From Sipunculus nudus (taxonomy: Eukaryota; Annelida; Sipuncula; Golfingiida; Sipunculidae): a stretch of 64,000 nt of DNA. The position numbers and the translations under genes are program-made. The notes under the pieces were generated by a model. That model saw nothing but the letters and a program-made list of their open reading frames with translations. It did no database searches and was not told the DNA's origin. How positions within the stretch are numbered: the stretch's first letter is position 1; every line of letters begins with the position of its first letter. The stretch lies in the NCBI GenBank assembly GCA_026874595.1, contig CM049310.1, positions 50,531,058 to 50,595,057 of the forward strand. The letters run 5' to 3'. Positions 48,740-59,699 of the stretch are shown piece by piece.

Positions 48740-50140
48740 AAAACTATGTCCAATATATGAGAATGGGATTAAGTGATCATATACAGTTTTATTAATGCAT
48801 AACCCCTTGCCACTACGGTTCAATACTTCAGGTTGGTTTCTCAAGCAATTTTTCTTCAGCAATCAGTTCGGATATTTTTACCTTTTCAAAACAGGTTTTC
48901 GTAAAATGAACAAGGGCCAGCATAATAATAAGAGAATTGTTTGCTGAACAGGTATAGGCACAACATGACGAAGGAAACTATTGTCGAAACATTATTTTTT
49001 AAAAGAAATTTCCGAGCTGCTGGGATACAAAATCAGTAAAGTTCATTTGGAAAAAAATCAAAATATATTTTGTATGCGGGGTAAAAAGTGGATGCACATC
49101 TCAGGCACTGCAGTGCCTGAAAAACGAACCTTTTTTTGCCCAGTTTGTATTTGGAGGTGGGTTGCTTTGGTCTGGGGGTGATCAGGAATGAAGTTTGATT
49201 GGTACTCTGGCATAGGTTATGTTCCCTGAATAATTCTTGTTGTTAATATCTCACTATTATTAGTAGCAGCAGTGGCAGTCGTAAAAGTAGCATTAGTATA
49301 GTAGTTATAGCAGTATTTGTAGAAGGGTTTATAATAGAATAAGCTGGAATTGTATGCCATATCTATATGACACAAATTCCAGTTTTTAGATACTAAAAAT
49401 AGTGCTTACCACCTAACTGTTTTAGACAAAACTGGCGTCCTATGAAACAAACAAAATAAACATGTAACAGTTTTAACCAGAATCATAAAGAGTTGCAAAC
49501 TGAGAACATATAAGTAAGGTAAATGTACCTAAACATGTTCAAAGTGAAATCTAAATAATTTTTTGTAGTATTTTCTCTTACACAGCGAGTGTTTTGGGCT
49601 CCTTGATGTGATCTAAGCAGGTTATCCTAAACCTTAATGCAACATAAAAAATCTCTTCGTATATCCTGTATATCCTGTTCACTTTCCAAGTGTTATCAAA
49701 GTTGAAAAGGATCTACATATTCTGGTTTGCTTGAACTTGTCTAGTATATCTTTAATATACATCCTTCACTACATTTTCAAGACATTATACATTAAGATTA
49801 CGACAACCTGCATGTATTTGTATGTTAACGGTCTATAAATATATAAATAGCTTTTATCTCACGGTGTCTAGTAAAGACATTTACACTAACATTATCGTGA
49901 CATTAATCAAGTTTTTATCACTTATTTAAAAGGTGACAATAAAGCAGAGGTTATACAACCAACATGCTAGGGTTTAAATTCCCTGGACTACGACATGGAG
50001 ATATAATCTGAAATGGCCAGCTCATATAAAAACATGCACGGAAATTTCAGGGGGAAAGCTTTTATCCCTATTTTATTACCAAAACGTTATCTATTTCTTG
50101 GTCTGAATTTGTTTTATCTATCTTTTCTTATCATAACACC
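48740..50140. other. AT-rich non-coding spacer
   Basis: A small inverted repeat CTGGAATTGT...ACAAATTCCAG lies at about 49344-49382. Nothing else supportable. Confidence 0.45.
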
Positions 50141-50147
50141 CGTATAA

Positions 50148-50465
50148 CGATTGGCTGCTGGGAACCGGTAGCCATGTCCGTATATGAAGTCTTAATGAAT
50201 GGGGTTATTTACGGTAATACAGCGTACTTCGGGGACGTTTATATGGGTGTTTATGGTACTCCGGGGCGGCTACTAATTCTCAGACCCTGGTCAGCCTCGG
50301 AGTTATATAACAGTTTGATGTAGCAAGCCTCATAACGCGGAGCCATCAATCAGACCGCGACGTCACTAACATCAGCATGCCTTCTAACCAATCACGTCGA
50401 ATGTGCACGCAAAATATTTAAAACCGTCATGTCATCCGAGAATCGTTGTTCAAAGGCAAATAATG
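50148..50465 (+). promoter_or_regulatory. Promoter-like GC-rich island
   Basis: This block holds an inverted CCAAT box (ATTGG, 50150-50154), a CRE-like GACGTCAC at 50359-50366, a direct CCAAT box at 50398-50402 and a TATA-like TATTTAAAA at 50415-50423. If used, transcription would start near 50445-50455 on the plus strand. No convincing coding exon follows within the next 400 bases. The motif set is suggestive but not decisive. Confidence 0.3.
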
Positions 50466-50752
50466 CGAAATACACTTGGACGTACATAGTGAAACAGTTA
50501 GTCAAAAGGCCTGTTACACACACCAAAAACTGATAAATAAATTTATAAAATTATCCAGGTTGAAAAGAAAGGTGAATAACCGTTCCATATCCATTGCTAA
50601 ACGCCATAAATCCTTTCTTGATGAACACAATATCCACATTTACAAACGTGATCAGTAACCGATTTAATTAAATGTACAAATTTATTATTCAAGCATCCAG
50701 GTGATAATAACGTTATCTTTGCTAAATTATTGATTTATATCATCTTTCACAA

Positions 50753-50757
<5 letters not shown>

Positions 50758-50794
<37 letters not shown>
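50758..50794. repeat. (AT)n microsatellite
   Basis: Uninterrupted AT dinucleotides. Confidence 0.97.
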
Positions 50795-50798
<4 letters not shown>

Positions 50799-50848
50799 CT
50801 ACAAAACATTAGATATCGACTATGCAATATATTTAAAAAGAAAAAAAA

Positions 50849-51205
50849 ATGGGATGTCCCAGAATATATAACAAAATAGCTTTAATCAGCAGTGATATTA
50901 TTTCAGGGATCCAGTTGGCACATATAGAAACCATAGGAGGGAGTATTTATTTTTATATAGATATAGAGGATCGTGTGATCGGACATTGTGTTTTACGCCT
51001 GAAGCCATTCTGTTATTATGATAATCAGATGTTCCCGAACAGCATCCGCCCGGCATTTATTAGAACAGAAAAGATAGGAATCTTCACCTATGACCCTTTT
51101 ATTTTGGGATGGTTGTTTTTATATCGTGGTAAATTGATTGATGTCATACAAAACCGCGGCCAGAGAGTGTTTTCTGTTGAAGAACCGTCCGATGACCAAA
51201 AATGA
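50849..51205 (+). other. 118-codon open frame, unassigned
   Basis: ATG-initiated frame after a poly-A run. The peptide is rich in Ile and aromatic residues and matches no family I know. Several frames of this length are expected by chance in the window, and no splice or promoter signal supports it. Probably not a gene. Confidence 0.1.
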
Positions 51206-52330
51206 ACCAGGCATTCCAGGCCCGCAACCTATGGCCAACGAGGGAATTTTACATTCATCCTGACAGTCTGACATCACGTTGATGGCAGAACAAATTGAAT
51301 GGTGACTGTGCTTCAGAGCTGATCTGAAAGTCCTCACGGCTTGAGGGTAAAAGACGTTCCCAGGGGGGACTCCTGTAGAAAAGCAAGGCAACCAGCAAAC
51401 CGAGGTATTGGATTTGGGTGAGGTCGGCCGGACTACGGCGCCCAAGGGAAGGACAGCATTTGCGGCCCGACTCAAAGGTATAAAATCAAGCGATTCAAGG
51501 TAAAGGAACTCCACATATTAAACTGATGTGATTGTGGCCTATACCCCGTGGCACTACCGTGCTCATTTGTTCACAATTGCAAAGCCCCACGGCTGCATCA
51601 AAAATCTAATATGCCCTTTCTCGTGCAAAATTGTTTAATAACACAAATTTAGTTCTTTCACATTTTTGCCCGCAGGTAAATGAAAATACGATAAATTGAT
51701 CGTGACAGTTCCACTTCTTCCTGCGATCTTCCATTTGGTCAATCTGAAGGCCGCATTGTGACTGCCACAAAGCTACATCCCTTTGACTTTTTTTCCGGGT
51801 TCCGTGAAAGGCAGTTTTTGCTTTCCTTTTAGCTGGCAGATGTCACAAAACAAACCGATCGGCGCCCGAAAGGATTGTGACCTGTCGTTTTATTTTGCAA
51901 TCTATGCGTTCTCTGCGCATAATGTCATGATAATGACAAAATGGAACCACTCGGTCTAAATGTGGTGTGGAATATAGCTGCTGCTGCAAGCCATCTGCCG
52001 CATCCCATCAGCATCAACGTCCTCCACATTATCCAAGTGGATGCATATTCCGAACGGGAGGTATTCCAGCTTGCCGGACTTGCGACCGATGCCAGCGTTT
52101 GTGTCAAGAACCATTTGCAAAAGAAAATCAGTCCTTGATAAAATGGCAAAGGTGATAACGATCCCAATCGCAGAACTGAATAGAACAGGGCGAAAAGGTG
52201 CCAATAATTACAAGCAATGCTTTATGTCGGTGGCATACAATCATGTCATTCAGACCAGGTTCAACAGTCTTCCAACTGGCGCAGCGCCTTAAGAGCTTGT
52301 TCGTATGAATTATAGCTCGGCCGCACGCCT
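51180..52330. promoter_or_regulatory. GC-rich, stop-poor island pair
   Basis: The segment 51119-51514 is open for 131 codons on the minus strand. The segment 51925-52290 is open in three plus frames and two minus frames at once. Such multi-frame openness is compositional. No recognisable peptide. The second segment is a good candidate for a conserved non-coding element, since its sequence looks complex and not repetitive. Confidence 0.3.
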
Positions 52331-52745
52331 CTCTTCAAACATACATTACTCCTGACAAGCACATGTATTACCCACACTGGCCTGTCTCTGCATGGGAGAA
52401 TGGATGCCAAAGAAACCCCTGAATGCAAGCGGGATTAAGCCATGAAATTTGTTTGTTTACATTACATTTTTCAATTGTCTAGCTGCACAATAAATATAAG
52501 GTTCACATGTTCATGCCTTTTAAGTGATTGCATTGTAGAGAAGATTGAATATGCCGTTTATGGTTTTATCAACGGTTGAAATACAGTTAAGGTGTGCTTA
52601 TTTATATGTGTTTTCAGGGAAATATAACACGCTTAAATACACGGATGTAGTAATAAATGCAAAAACCAGGGTACGTGTTATCCCATTTTCCCCCTTTTTA
52701 GACTGGTTTGACATTCTGGCTTAAATATTGCGGTCAAGACAACTA

Positions 52746-52845
52746 GGTGGTTAGGACTACTTTACTGCTTAAGACTATTTTGGTGCTTAAGTATATCTTG
52801 GTGATTAAGACTATATTGGTGGTTAAGACTAGTTTGGAGGTTCTT
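52746..52845. repeat. 18-bp minisatellite, 5-6 units
   Basis: Units like GGTGGTTAAGACTATATT start at exactly 18-base intervals: 52746, 52764, 52782, 52800, 52818 and 52836 (partial). A TAA stop lies in the unit, so it is not a coding repeat. Confidence 0.9.
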
Positions 52846-52946
52846 GTTTTGATAAGTTATTCTGCATGAGCATGTATGTTTATTAGAAACAACATTCCAC
52901 TTAAATGCCGGGCTCTTGGACTGTATGGATCAATTTTCCATTTCTC

Positions 52947-52949
52947 TGC

Positions 52950-52984
<35 letters not shown>
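52947..52984. repeat. (CTGT)n(CT)n microsatellite
   Basis: Compound tetra- and dinucleotide tract. Confidence 0.95.
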
Positions 52985-53110
52985 GGGCGAAAAAGAATCC
53001 GATTTGTCTTTTATGTACGCAGGTGTCGGTGATCTTATATTGTCTTGTATTTCGTATTGCATATATCATTAACATTATAAAGTAGTGTCATATTATCAAG
53101 AACAGTTTGC

Positions 53111-53335
53111 TTGGACAGTCGAGTGGTAAAACGGTTGGCCCTCTCCGCTGGCGACCCGGGTTCGATCCCCGGAGTTGCCATGAGAGTTGATTGTTTGGTC
53201 CCGTCCAAGGTCGGCCTTTTATTCCGGGTCCTCCGGTCTCTCCCATCTCTACAGTCTGCCGAGGGCCACCTCTGTCGTATTAGTTATAGCTAGTTGTGCA
53301 ATCCATATAAAATATATAGAGTTACACAAAAAAAA
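53111..53335 (+). mobile_element. tRNA-derived SINE
   Basis: The 5' part has a box-A-like AGTCGAGTGGT at 53117-53127 and a perfect box B GGTTCGATCCC at 53159-53169, 42 bases apart as in tRNA genes. The T-arm folds perfectly: 53156-53160 pairs with 53168-53172. The anticodon stem does not form and the region between the arms is too short, so it is not a working tRNA gene. A non-tRNA body with CCGGGTCCTCCGGTCTCTCC (53225-53244) follows, and the element ends in an A-run at 53328-53335. A domain of this style occurs in tRNA-SINEs of marine invertebrates, from memory. Clear target duplications were not found. Confidence 0.6.
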
Positions 53336-53419
53336 TGACTAATTTTGTTAAGTAGAAAACCCGCTGGCGATATGATACATTGGTGACGCATTGCTTGAAA
53401 TAAGCTAGCCAGGCACGTG

Positions 53420-53448
53420 CCATTGCTAGGTAACCATTGCTAGGTTAC
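53420..53448 (-). promoter_or_regulatory. Two overlapping RFX (X-box)-like sites
   Basis: CCATTGCTAGGTAAC (53420-53434) and CCATTGCTAGGTTAC (53434-53448) are back to back. On the minus strand they read GTWACCTAGCAATGG, close to the RFX X-box. A tandem pair is less likely by chance than a single site, although a simple local duplication would also produce it. Confidence 0.3.
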
Positions 53449-53459
53449 TTCTCCCCAGA

Positions 53460-54195
53460 TGTTGTTCAGTGAGGACCAGCTGCGTTCTCAGTGCATTCAA
53501 CCTCTACCAAAACATATCTACACGCATTCCCCACCTACGACTCAGTCATGCCCGCGCCAACCAAAATAAGCTTAATTATATATTCAACATGTCTAGTAAT
53601 GTTGTCTTGACCTGATCATTGCCAGAATTGAATGATACATACCGCTAACCAGGTAAGCAAATTTTTACCTTTAGATACCAACTGATGTCCGACAGGAGAA
53701 ACACATTTTGAAAATATAATTAGGAAAACTTCCTAGAAGAACGTGTTTTATTAGTGTAGGATACATTTATTCCTGAAATAAAAATTGATGAACAAATTGG
53801 TGTTAGTCGATTAAAAAAATTAGAATATCTGATAACTGATCTCCTGCATGTCAGTATGATCTGATAATTGTCAGGTGACTTTGGTTCATGGTTGACACTT
53901 CCTGCCGTGGCTGTGACAATTATATCCTATGGTACCCAATCTTCTATAATTAAATATAGTAAAGCGCTTTTTGGCATCAGAGTAAACCAGATATGGCAAA
54001 ATTAGGTTGGTTCTTGTCCGGCCTGCCACGGCTAATGAGCTTTTTTAGTGCACTTGAAGGAGCTATTCACTTATTCAAATACTGCTGCGCTTTTCTTTTT
54101 CTTTTTAAATTATATTCACCAAGGAAAGTGTGACATCCTAGCTTTGAGAAGTTAGCAGGAATTAAGAAGCACATTGATTTCTGTCAGCTTCCCTG
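53460..54195. other. Non-coding spacer
   Basis: A donor-like CCAG|GTAAGC is at 53652/53653. Otherwise no feature seen. Confidence 0.4.
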
Positions 54196-54199
54196 TTTT

Positions 54200-54860
54200 G
54201 TGATTTGGTATCTCGGCTGGTTTTACTGGTACTTAACGGTACAGGGGGTTCTCTACCGCGCGCGATCTCCTTTAAACCTGATCAAGCAAATGGTAAAATG
54301 TCTGACGCCGTCCTCATGTCAGACATCGAGATTCAAGTGGATGCAATCATGGCGGACTTTAAACAGATAATGATCGTGTTTGTTAAAATGCTCGCAGTGC
54401 AGGAGGTTTGCAGTCTCCAACTCTGATCAGGTGCTGAATGGCAAAGCTTCCACAACAGTGCGCTAATGACACCGCTGGGATCGTCTGCTGGGCCCAGAGC
54501 GAGGCCAGCACCTCCGTCGGGACCCAAGAAGCCAACCAAGAAGCCCTCTCCAGTGCCTACTGGCAAACCGGCCTTCTCCGATCGATCGGCCATCGGCACG
54601 AAACAAAAGGCAATAGTTTTCCCTTCTTTATTATCCGACATTTGAATACCAAATTTAGTTGCCAGCTCTAGAGTTATAAATCAACAACCACCCTGGCACT
54701 GCGATTCCCGGCTCTGGCCGCATATCTGTGTTTGTACAAATTACAGCCCCGGATTTTGACTCTGTGGAGGGGACGTCTGCAGTACCCCCAGGAGCATAAA
54801 TCATACACGGCCCTCCCTCGTTACCAATACACCGCTTCTATCTGTCACTGATCTCTTCTC
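54200..54860. promoter_or_regulatory. GC-rich, stop-poor island
   Basis: Over 600 bases of raised GC content with open frames on both strands, including minus 54333-54641 (102 codons). Contains the candidate exon listed separately. Could be exon plus flanking sequence or a conserved regulatory block. Confidence 0.25.
54431..54645 (+). CDS. Possible terminal exon, Pro/Lys-rich, unknown
   Basis: An acceptor-like sequence ends in AG at 54430. The frame then stays open to a TGA at 54643-54645, with an internal ATG at 54466. The middle of the peptide is Pro/Lys/Ser-rich with PKKPTKKPSP, a pattern more protein-like than the competing frames. No domain is recognised. Low-complexity content and open frames in other phases keep this weak. 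Confidence 0.12.
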
Positions 54861-54869
54861 TACACGTAA

Positions 54870-55365
54870 TACCAAAATTCCCATAGAGCTTTTTATCAGT
54901 CATCACCGTCTTGAATTCATAGTGGTATGTATATGTTACAGCTACGTAAAAAATGAAAATAATAACAGGTGCAAAATACCTTCACGCAGGGTTACGCATG
55001 ATATTCGTTTTGTCTAGCAGTCGGATTTCATTAGCGTGTAACCAAGCATCTATAGGGCTAAATGTACTTACATCAAATCTATATTAGATCAAGCTGCATA
55101 TTGGTCACCCAACTGATTATGACATTTCATATAAATCAAGTTCATAAGTCATACTGAAACATATTTTTTAGAAACCCGCCTGGTGTTTTTGATGTGCCTG
55201 TTCTGATGATAACATGCCAGCCAAAACAAAGGTCTGGGCCTGGGAATTTTGCGTGATTTAAGTCAGCCATTCTGTGTTGAGTCCTTGTACATAAATATGA
55301 AATGACAGGCAGGCTTTTTCATTACCTATACACGTTTGAGGGTATTATCTGAAAGGCTCATCAAA
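54870..55365. other. Non-coding spacer
   Basis: Nothing supportable seen. Confidence 0.45.
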
Positions 55366-55369
55366 CTGC

Positions 55370-55485
55370 GGTGACGAATGCTCTTGTAAGCTAATAGGCT
55401 GCAGGCGTGACCTTTGTGCACCCCGGGCCCATCCTCCAGCAGAATCAAGCTTTGATCAAACCGTCTGGTGGTATACTTGTCCCTC
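55370..55485. promoter_or_regulatory. GC-rich block with palindromic TCF/LEF-like site
   Basis: CTTTGATC at 55450-55457 sits within the palindrome TTTGATCAAA (55451-55460), which is a TCF/LEF core in both orientations. It is embedded in a short GC-rich block. Candidate Wnt-responsive element; motif evidence only. Confidence 0.25.
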
Positions 55486-55732
55486 GTGATTAAATGTGTG
55501 ATGAGCTACCTAGGCTTACTAAACAATAAGTAATACACGCATTGTCTTTACATCTGAAATCCGCCTCACTTTTGGAAGCACATCTCCGCGTTAGCCGGTA
55601 AGAAGCCTCATCAGTCACTTCCTGGATCGTTAATATACGTTTGCAGCTGCTCTGGCTTGTCTTTTGATCTCTCATCTGAATCTTTGTAAAGATGACTCTT
55701 CTTCCAATGCGTAGATGGAGCTAAAAACCCAA

Positions 55733-55890
55733 GGGCCTGTTGCAATAACATTTTACTGGACTTAAGCCCAGTTGGGGGCCTAAATACCATGGTTACAATT
55801 GTGACGTCATAATGGTTACCATGGTGACACACAGATGCCCCTGGGCTTAAGTCACCTACATGACTTAAGTCACCTTATTGCAACACACCC
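55733..55890. mobile_element. 158-bp Harbinger-type miniature inverted-repeat element
   Basis: The left end GGGCCTGTTGCAATAA and the right end (reverse complement GGGTGTGTTGCAATAA) are inverted repeats differing at two bases. ACTTAAGCCCAG-type sequence continues the symmetry inward on both sides. CAA flanks the element (55730-55732 and 55891-55893), a 3-base target duplication as expected for PIF/Harbinger transposons. No coding capacity. Confidence 0.75.
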
Positions 55891-55899
55891 CAAGACAAT

Positions 55900-57110
55900 A
55901 GATAACTGTATTCTATAAATAGACTCCATAGACCACCAAAGACCAAGCTGAAAAGCTCTATTGTAAAGCGGTACTACCCAGTGACCTATACAGCTTGTAG
56001 GTTTATTGTACCAGCACAATGACCTGATAGACCAGGGAAAATGGCCTCAGATCCCTAGGGAAATTAAGTGGAGAATTATTTGTTTATTCTATTTTAAAGG
56101 ACCGGCTTACAAGTGGAATGTTATTGTTTATTCTGCTTAACATTTCTGCTATAAATGATATTTTTGTGAAGATATAACACTGTGTTACCTCATAAAATAT
56201 AAATATACAGTTTAATATGCGCCATGTCTAGAAATCTCAGAATTAATTGGTGAATTTAAACTTTTTTTATATCACGGCAAATCCAGTTTAGTTGAACTGC
56301 AAATAATATATTGGTCGGCACACAATGTTAATTTAAAAAAAAAAGAATTACCGCTGTGTTAGATAGAAATATTGCAAACACACAGACCTGTCAGTTTCCC
56401 ATATGCACATGGTTAAACTATGATCTGATGTTAATATAATTAATGTATCACATTATTTTGTCACTTGCTATATATATTATATCAGAATATTTTAGTGAAA
56501 GTGCTGAATTACAGAGTGACTTATATATTAATTTTCACATGGCTCAATTGGTTTAGATTTAAAACCCCAATTATCGCCCCATAATTATTACTACTATGGT
56601 TATGATCATATAGGCTGTGAGCTGCCAACTTCAACAAGGCCAAATGGGTTGTAGCCTGAGAGCAAGTTCGCAATTAGTAGAAGAACCCGGATCTGTCAGT
56701 CACATTTATATGTGCTGAAAAAGGTGTAATGAATACTGTGTTGCTATTTTTTCTTTAGTTAGTGACGCCTGGAAAGCTGATAAACTGTTCAGCTAATCTG
56801 TATTGATTAATTGTATTTCGTTATAATTAGCGTAATTATCCATTGTCTCAAATAACAACTTCCATTTGATCACTTGACATCCATCCATGTGCAAACGGCA
56901 ACGTTCCACACGCATCTTGTGTGAGGTGTTGAAATAAACTCATCCGAAGTCAATTTTAGCTCATATGATTTGAAGACATCTGGGTACAGCTTTGACCCCT
57001 TGTAGGTCGTCTTGCCGGCCGTTTAATGATTATGGTGACCTATATTCTCTTAGTTACTTGAAAAACCCCGATTCTGAGTACTAAGAAAGTTAGACTTTTA
57101 TGTTTCTTTG
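55900..57110. other. AT-rich non-coding spacer
   Basis: No gene, RNA or clear repeat seen. Confidence 0.5.
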
Positions 57111-57117
57111 AAATTTA

Positions 57118-57235
57118 AATACTATACCTCTTGGCTGAACAGATGTTTTACGTTTACTTATTATATTTGAATGATATACCTTTTGGCTGAACAGATGTGT
57201 TATGTTGGTCTATAATATTTTAATAATACACCTCA
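57118..57235. repeat. Two-copy tandem duplication, ~55 bp
   Basis: ATACCTCTTGGCTGAACAGA and ATACCTTTTGGCTGAACAGA head two diverged units, each followed by TGT.TTA.GTT and TATAATATTT-like sequence. Confidence 0.75.
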
Positions 57236-57720
57236 TCAGCGCCTTTACGTCTCCTAGTCATCAAAGGTTGAACAGAACCAGTTCATAGAGTTCTTCATTC
57301 CTTTCACTTTAAGTTGTCTAATTTCACTGTCCCTTTTAGTAACATTTCTTGCAAAAGATCAAATATAAGAATAATTAAGGGATGTAAAAACAAAATGTTG
57401 ATTTTAGATGTATTTTGTTTTTGAGACTTGGCGCCACCTATTTACATTAAAAATAATACCAAAACTGACAAGAAACGTTCATGTGTAGGTCTTAGCAGTA
57501 TATGTATACTTTCACTATATATATATTTTCATTCAGTTTTGAAGTACATATGGTTTATCTCATTCGCTCCTTTAAATTTGTCAACAGGCATAGTTTCATT
57601 AAAACCGGCCGAAATTTTTCTTAAGAAATGTCATTAACACTTGAACATTCCTCTACGATTGGTCTATTTTAAGTAAAATTTCATGCAAAGCACGGATTTC
57701 ATGCGTACGATCTGTGTTCT

Positions 57721-58024
57721 GTGTACAGGAATAATGTACGACTTTATGGTTCAGACTGTTAGAGGAATAACCTACAATTTTATGGCTCTATGTACAGGAA
57801 TAACGAGCGACATTATGGTTTAATCTTCAAACAGGGATAGCGTTCGATGTTACAGTTTTAGTTTTGGACAACCTACAACTTTATGGTTCGGTTTATATAC
57901 CAACCTTCGACCTCATTTTTTCCTACGGTATATAGGGATAATATACAATAGACCTGGCGTTATGGACGTTGCGGATCTGGCTGTGTACAGGAACGTACGG
58001 TGTGATTTTGTTATCGTTCTGTAT
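57721..58024. repeat. Decayed ~36-bp minisatellite, about 8 units
   Basis: Units follow the pattern GTACAGGAATAACGTACGAC then TTTATGGTTCAGT, at about 57721, 57759, 57791, 57829, 57866, 57896, 57930 and 57982. All are diverged. Confidence 0.6.
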
Positions 58025-58311
58025 GAATATTTCTAGGTGGCTGTTTTACCGATGCGAAAAAGACGGGATGGCGTCACCTTTGATATCCTTAAGGATGTAA
58101 GGTCTCAATAAAAAGAAGCCAATCTGTATATATAAGAATCTGAAGGTGTGAGGTATTACATGCAGTGTACACGCCTTCGGTGTGCTCCTGTGATGCTGCG
58201 AGATTATGATTCGAGATGTTACCGCAATAAATATGATTTTGTGTTGACAGAAATAGCAATATTATTATTTTTGCGCTAGAGATATTACCTCTGTCAAAAC
58301 ACAAACAAATA

Positions 58312-58313
<2 letters not shown>

Positions 58314-58350
<37 letters not shown>
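58314..58350. repeat. (TA)n microsatellite
   Basis: Uninterrupted TA dinucleotides. Confidence 0.97.
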
Positions 58351-58355
<5 letters not shown>

Positions 58356-58594
58356 AAACCTTAATATTAATCAAGTGAGCATCTGATTTTCTCTCTGAGT
58401 TTATTAAAATGTAAGCGAACCCGTTAAAAAAGGCTTATTTTGGGACTAAATTTAGTAACTTTTTTAATCGATCCATTGTTCCCGTGGAGAAAAATACATA
58501 AACTACAGCGGAGACATGAATGGGCTATTTGAAAACAGATTTTATTGACAGTTGCGCAGTAAATCTATGAACCCCCATGGTTGGTTATTTAGCT

Positions 58595-58990
58595 TGCCAT
58601 TTAACGGTCGCGTGGAGTAAGTGAACAGGACCGCAGAAAAAGGAAGTTCGCGCCGGGATGTCGCAGCTTAAGACCCAGTCCGGTGCTCTCCGGCCCCTGG
58701 TGGTTCTCCAGAGACTCATTGGTCGCCTTCTCGTCGTCCCGGAATCTCGCGAGAACTTGCCTATATTCAGCAAAATTAGACATCCCAAAATGCCTACCAA
58801 GTCTCTTGCCGGGGTCCCGGGGTTAGGACGGCCATTTTTTCAATTGTTTCTACCAGACTTTTTTATATTTCGGTAGCCTGGAGATCTTTTACCAATTAAA
58901 GTTGTCAAAGAATTGAAGAAAAGTGAGTCCACAAATAACATGGAATCCCCAAGGTAACCTCCGCCGGCCGGAAACCACGCCGGGTTTGAT
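58595..58990. promoter_or_regulatory. CpG-rich promoter-like island
   Basis: This is the most CpG-rich block in the window. It contains the palindrome TCTCGCGAGA at 58745-58754, a motif known from CpG-island core promoters in animals. An ETS-like AGGAAGT at 58641-58647 runs directly into an E2F-like TTCGCGCC at 58647-58654. No TATA box. Two minus-strand frames (58585-58800, 58601-58783) and one plus-strand frame overlap here and have no recognisable product. A housekeeping-type, possibly bidirectional, promoter is a reasonable hypothesis. Confidence 0.4.
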
Positions 58991-59384
58991 TTTGAAACCA
59001 GGATTGATGGAACATACAATAATAAACGTGATAAAAATGTAGTACCCACAGTTCTTATTTTAGTTTGGCATCACGTGGGCATAGAAATAAAATTGGATAT
59101 TTGATTTTTAAAAATTCCAAAGTGAAATTTGAAAAGTAAGCGTCAAACATGATTAGCTCTGAAATCTGTTCCACTGGAAACAAAGAAATGGATTATTAGA
59201 GTTCCGGTAATTATCAAATTAAATATAAAATAAAAAGAGAAAAACATCACGCCCTATTTTTTCCGAGTATATTTATGTATTATTTCTTATATGACTGAGG
59301 TTATTTAGGCGTGGATATGGAATATTGCATTTTGCAGTAGTCTATCAACCTGTGTATATTAAAAAATACACTGCATACACTGCA

Positions 59385-59695
59385 TACACGAAATTGGCAC
59401 CGTACCAAATTTATATTCAGTGTTATGATTACACTAACCGGATAACATCACTAATGCAATAAATATCAGCATCCTGACTTTTGTGTGAACGTATGAGATA
59501 AGTTGATAGACTTGAGCATTTTTAAGTTAAAATTAACCGTGTATATTAAAAACATAATACTATTCCGAAATTTATTAGAAATTTGTACCGAATTAAATTT
59601 AAATTGGGCGTTATATTTACACTGAATAAATAACACCAAGGATGTAATATATATCAGCATCCTGATTTCTTGTAAGGGGGTACCGGGACTTTTGT
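59385..59695. repeat. Decayed tandem duplication, period ~184 bp
   Basis: GTACCAAATTTATATTCAGT near 59402 corresponds to GTACCGAATTAAATTTAAAT at 59585. Both are followed by a TTACACT..ATAACATCA element and TATCAGCATCCTGA. Moderately diverged. Confidence 0.7.
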
Positions 59696-59699
59696 ATAT

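Noticed and set aside
50849-51514. Convergent pair of 118- and 131-codon frames
   Set aside because: Neither peptide is recognisable. About ten frames above 100 codons are expected by chance in a window of this size and composition.
53111-53182. Functional tRNA gene
   Set aside because: T-arm and promoter boxes are fine, but no acceptor stem or anticodon arm can be formed. A SINE head explains it better.
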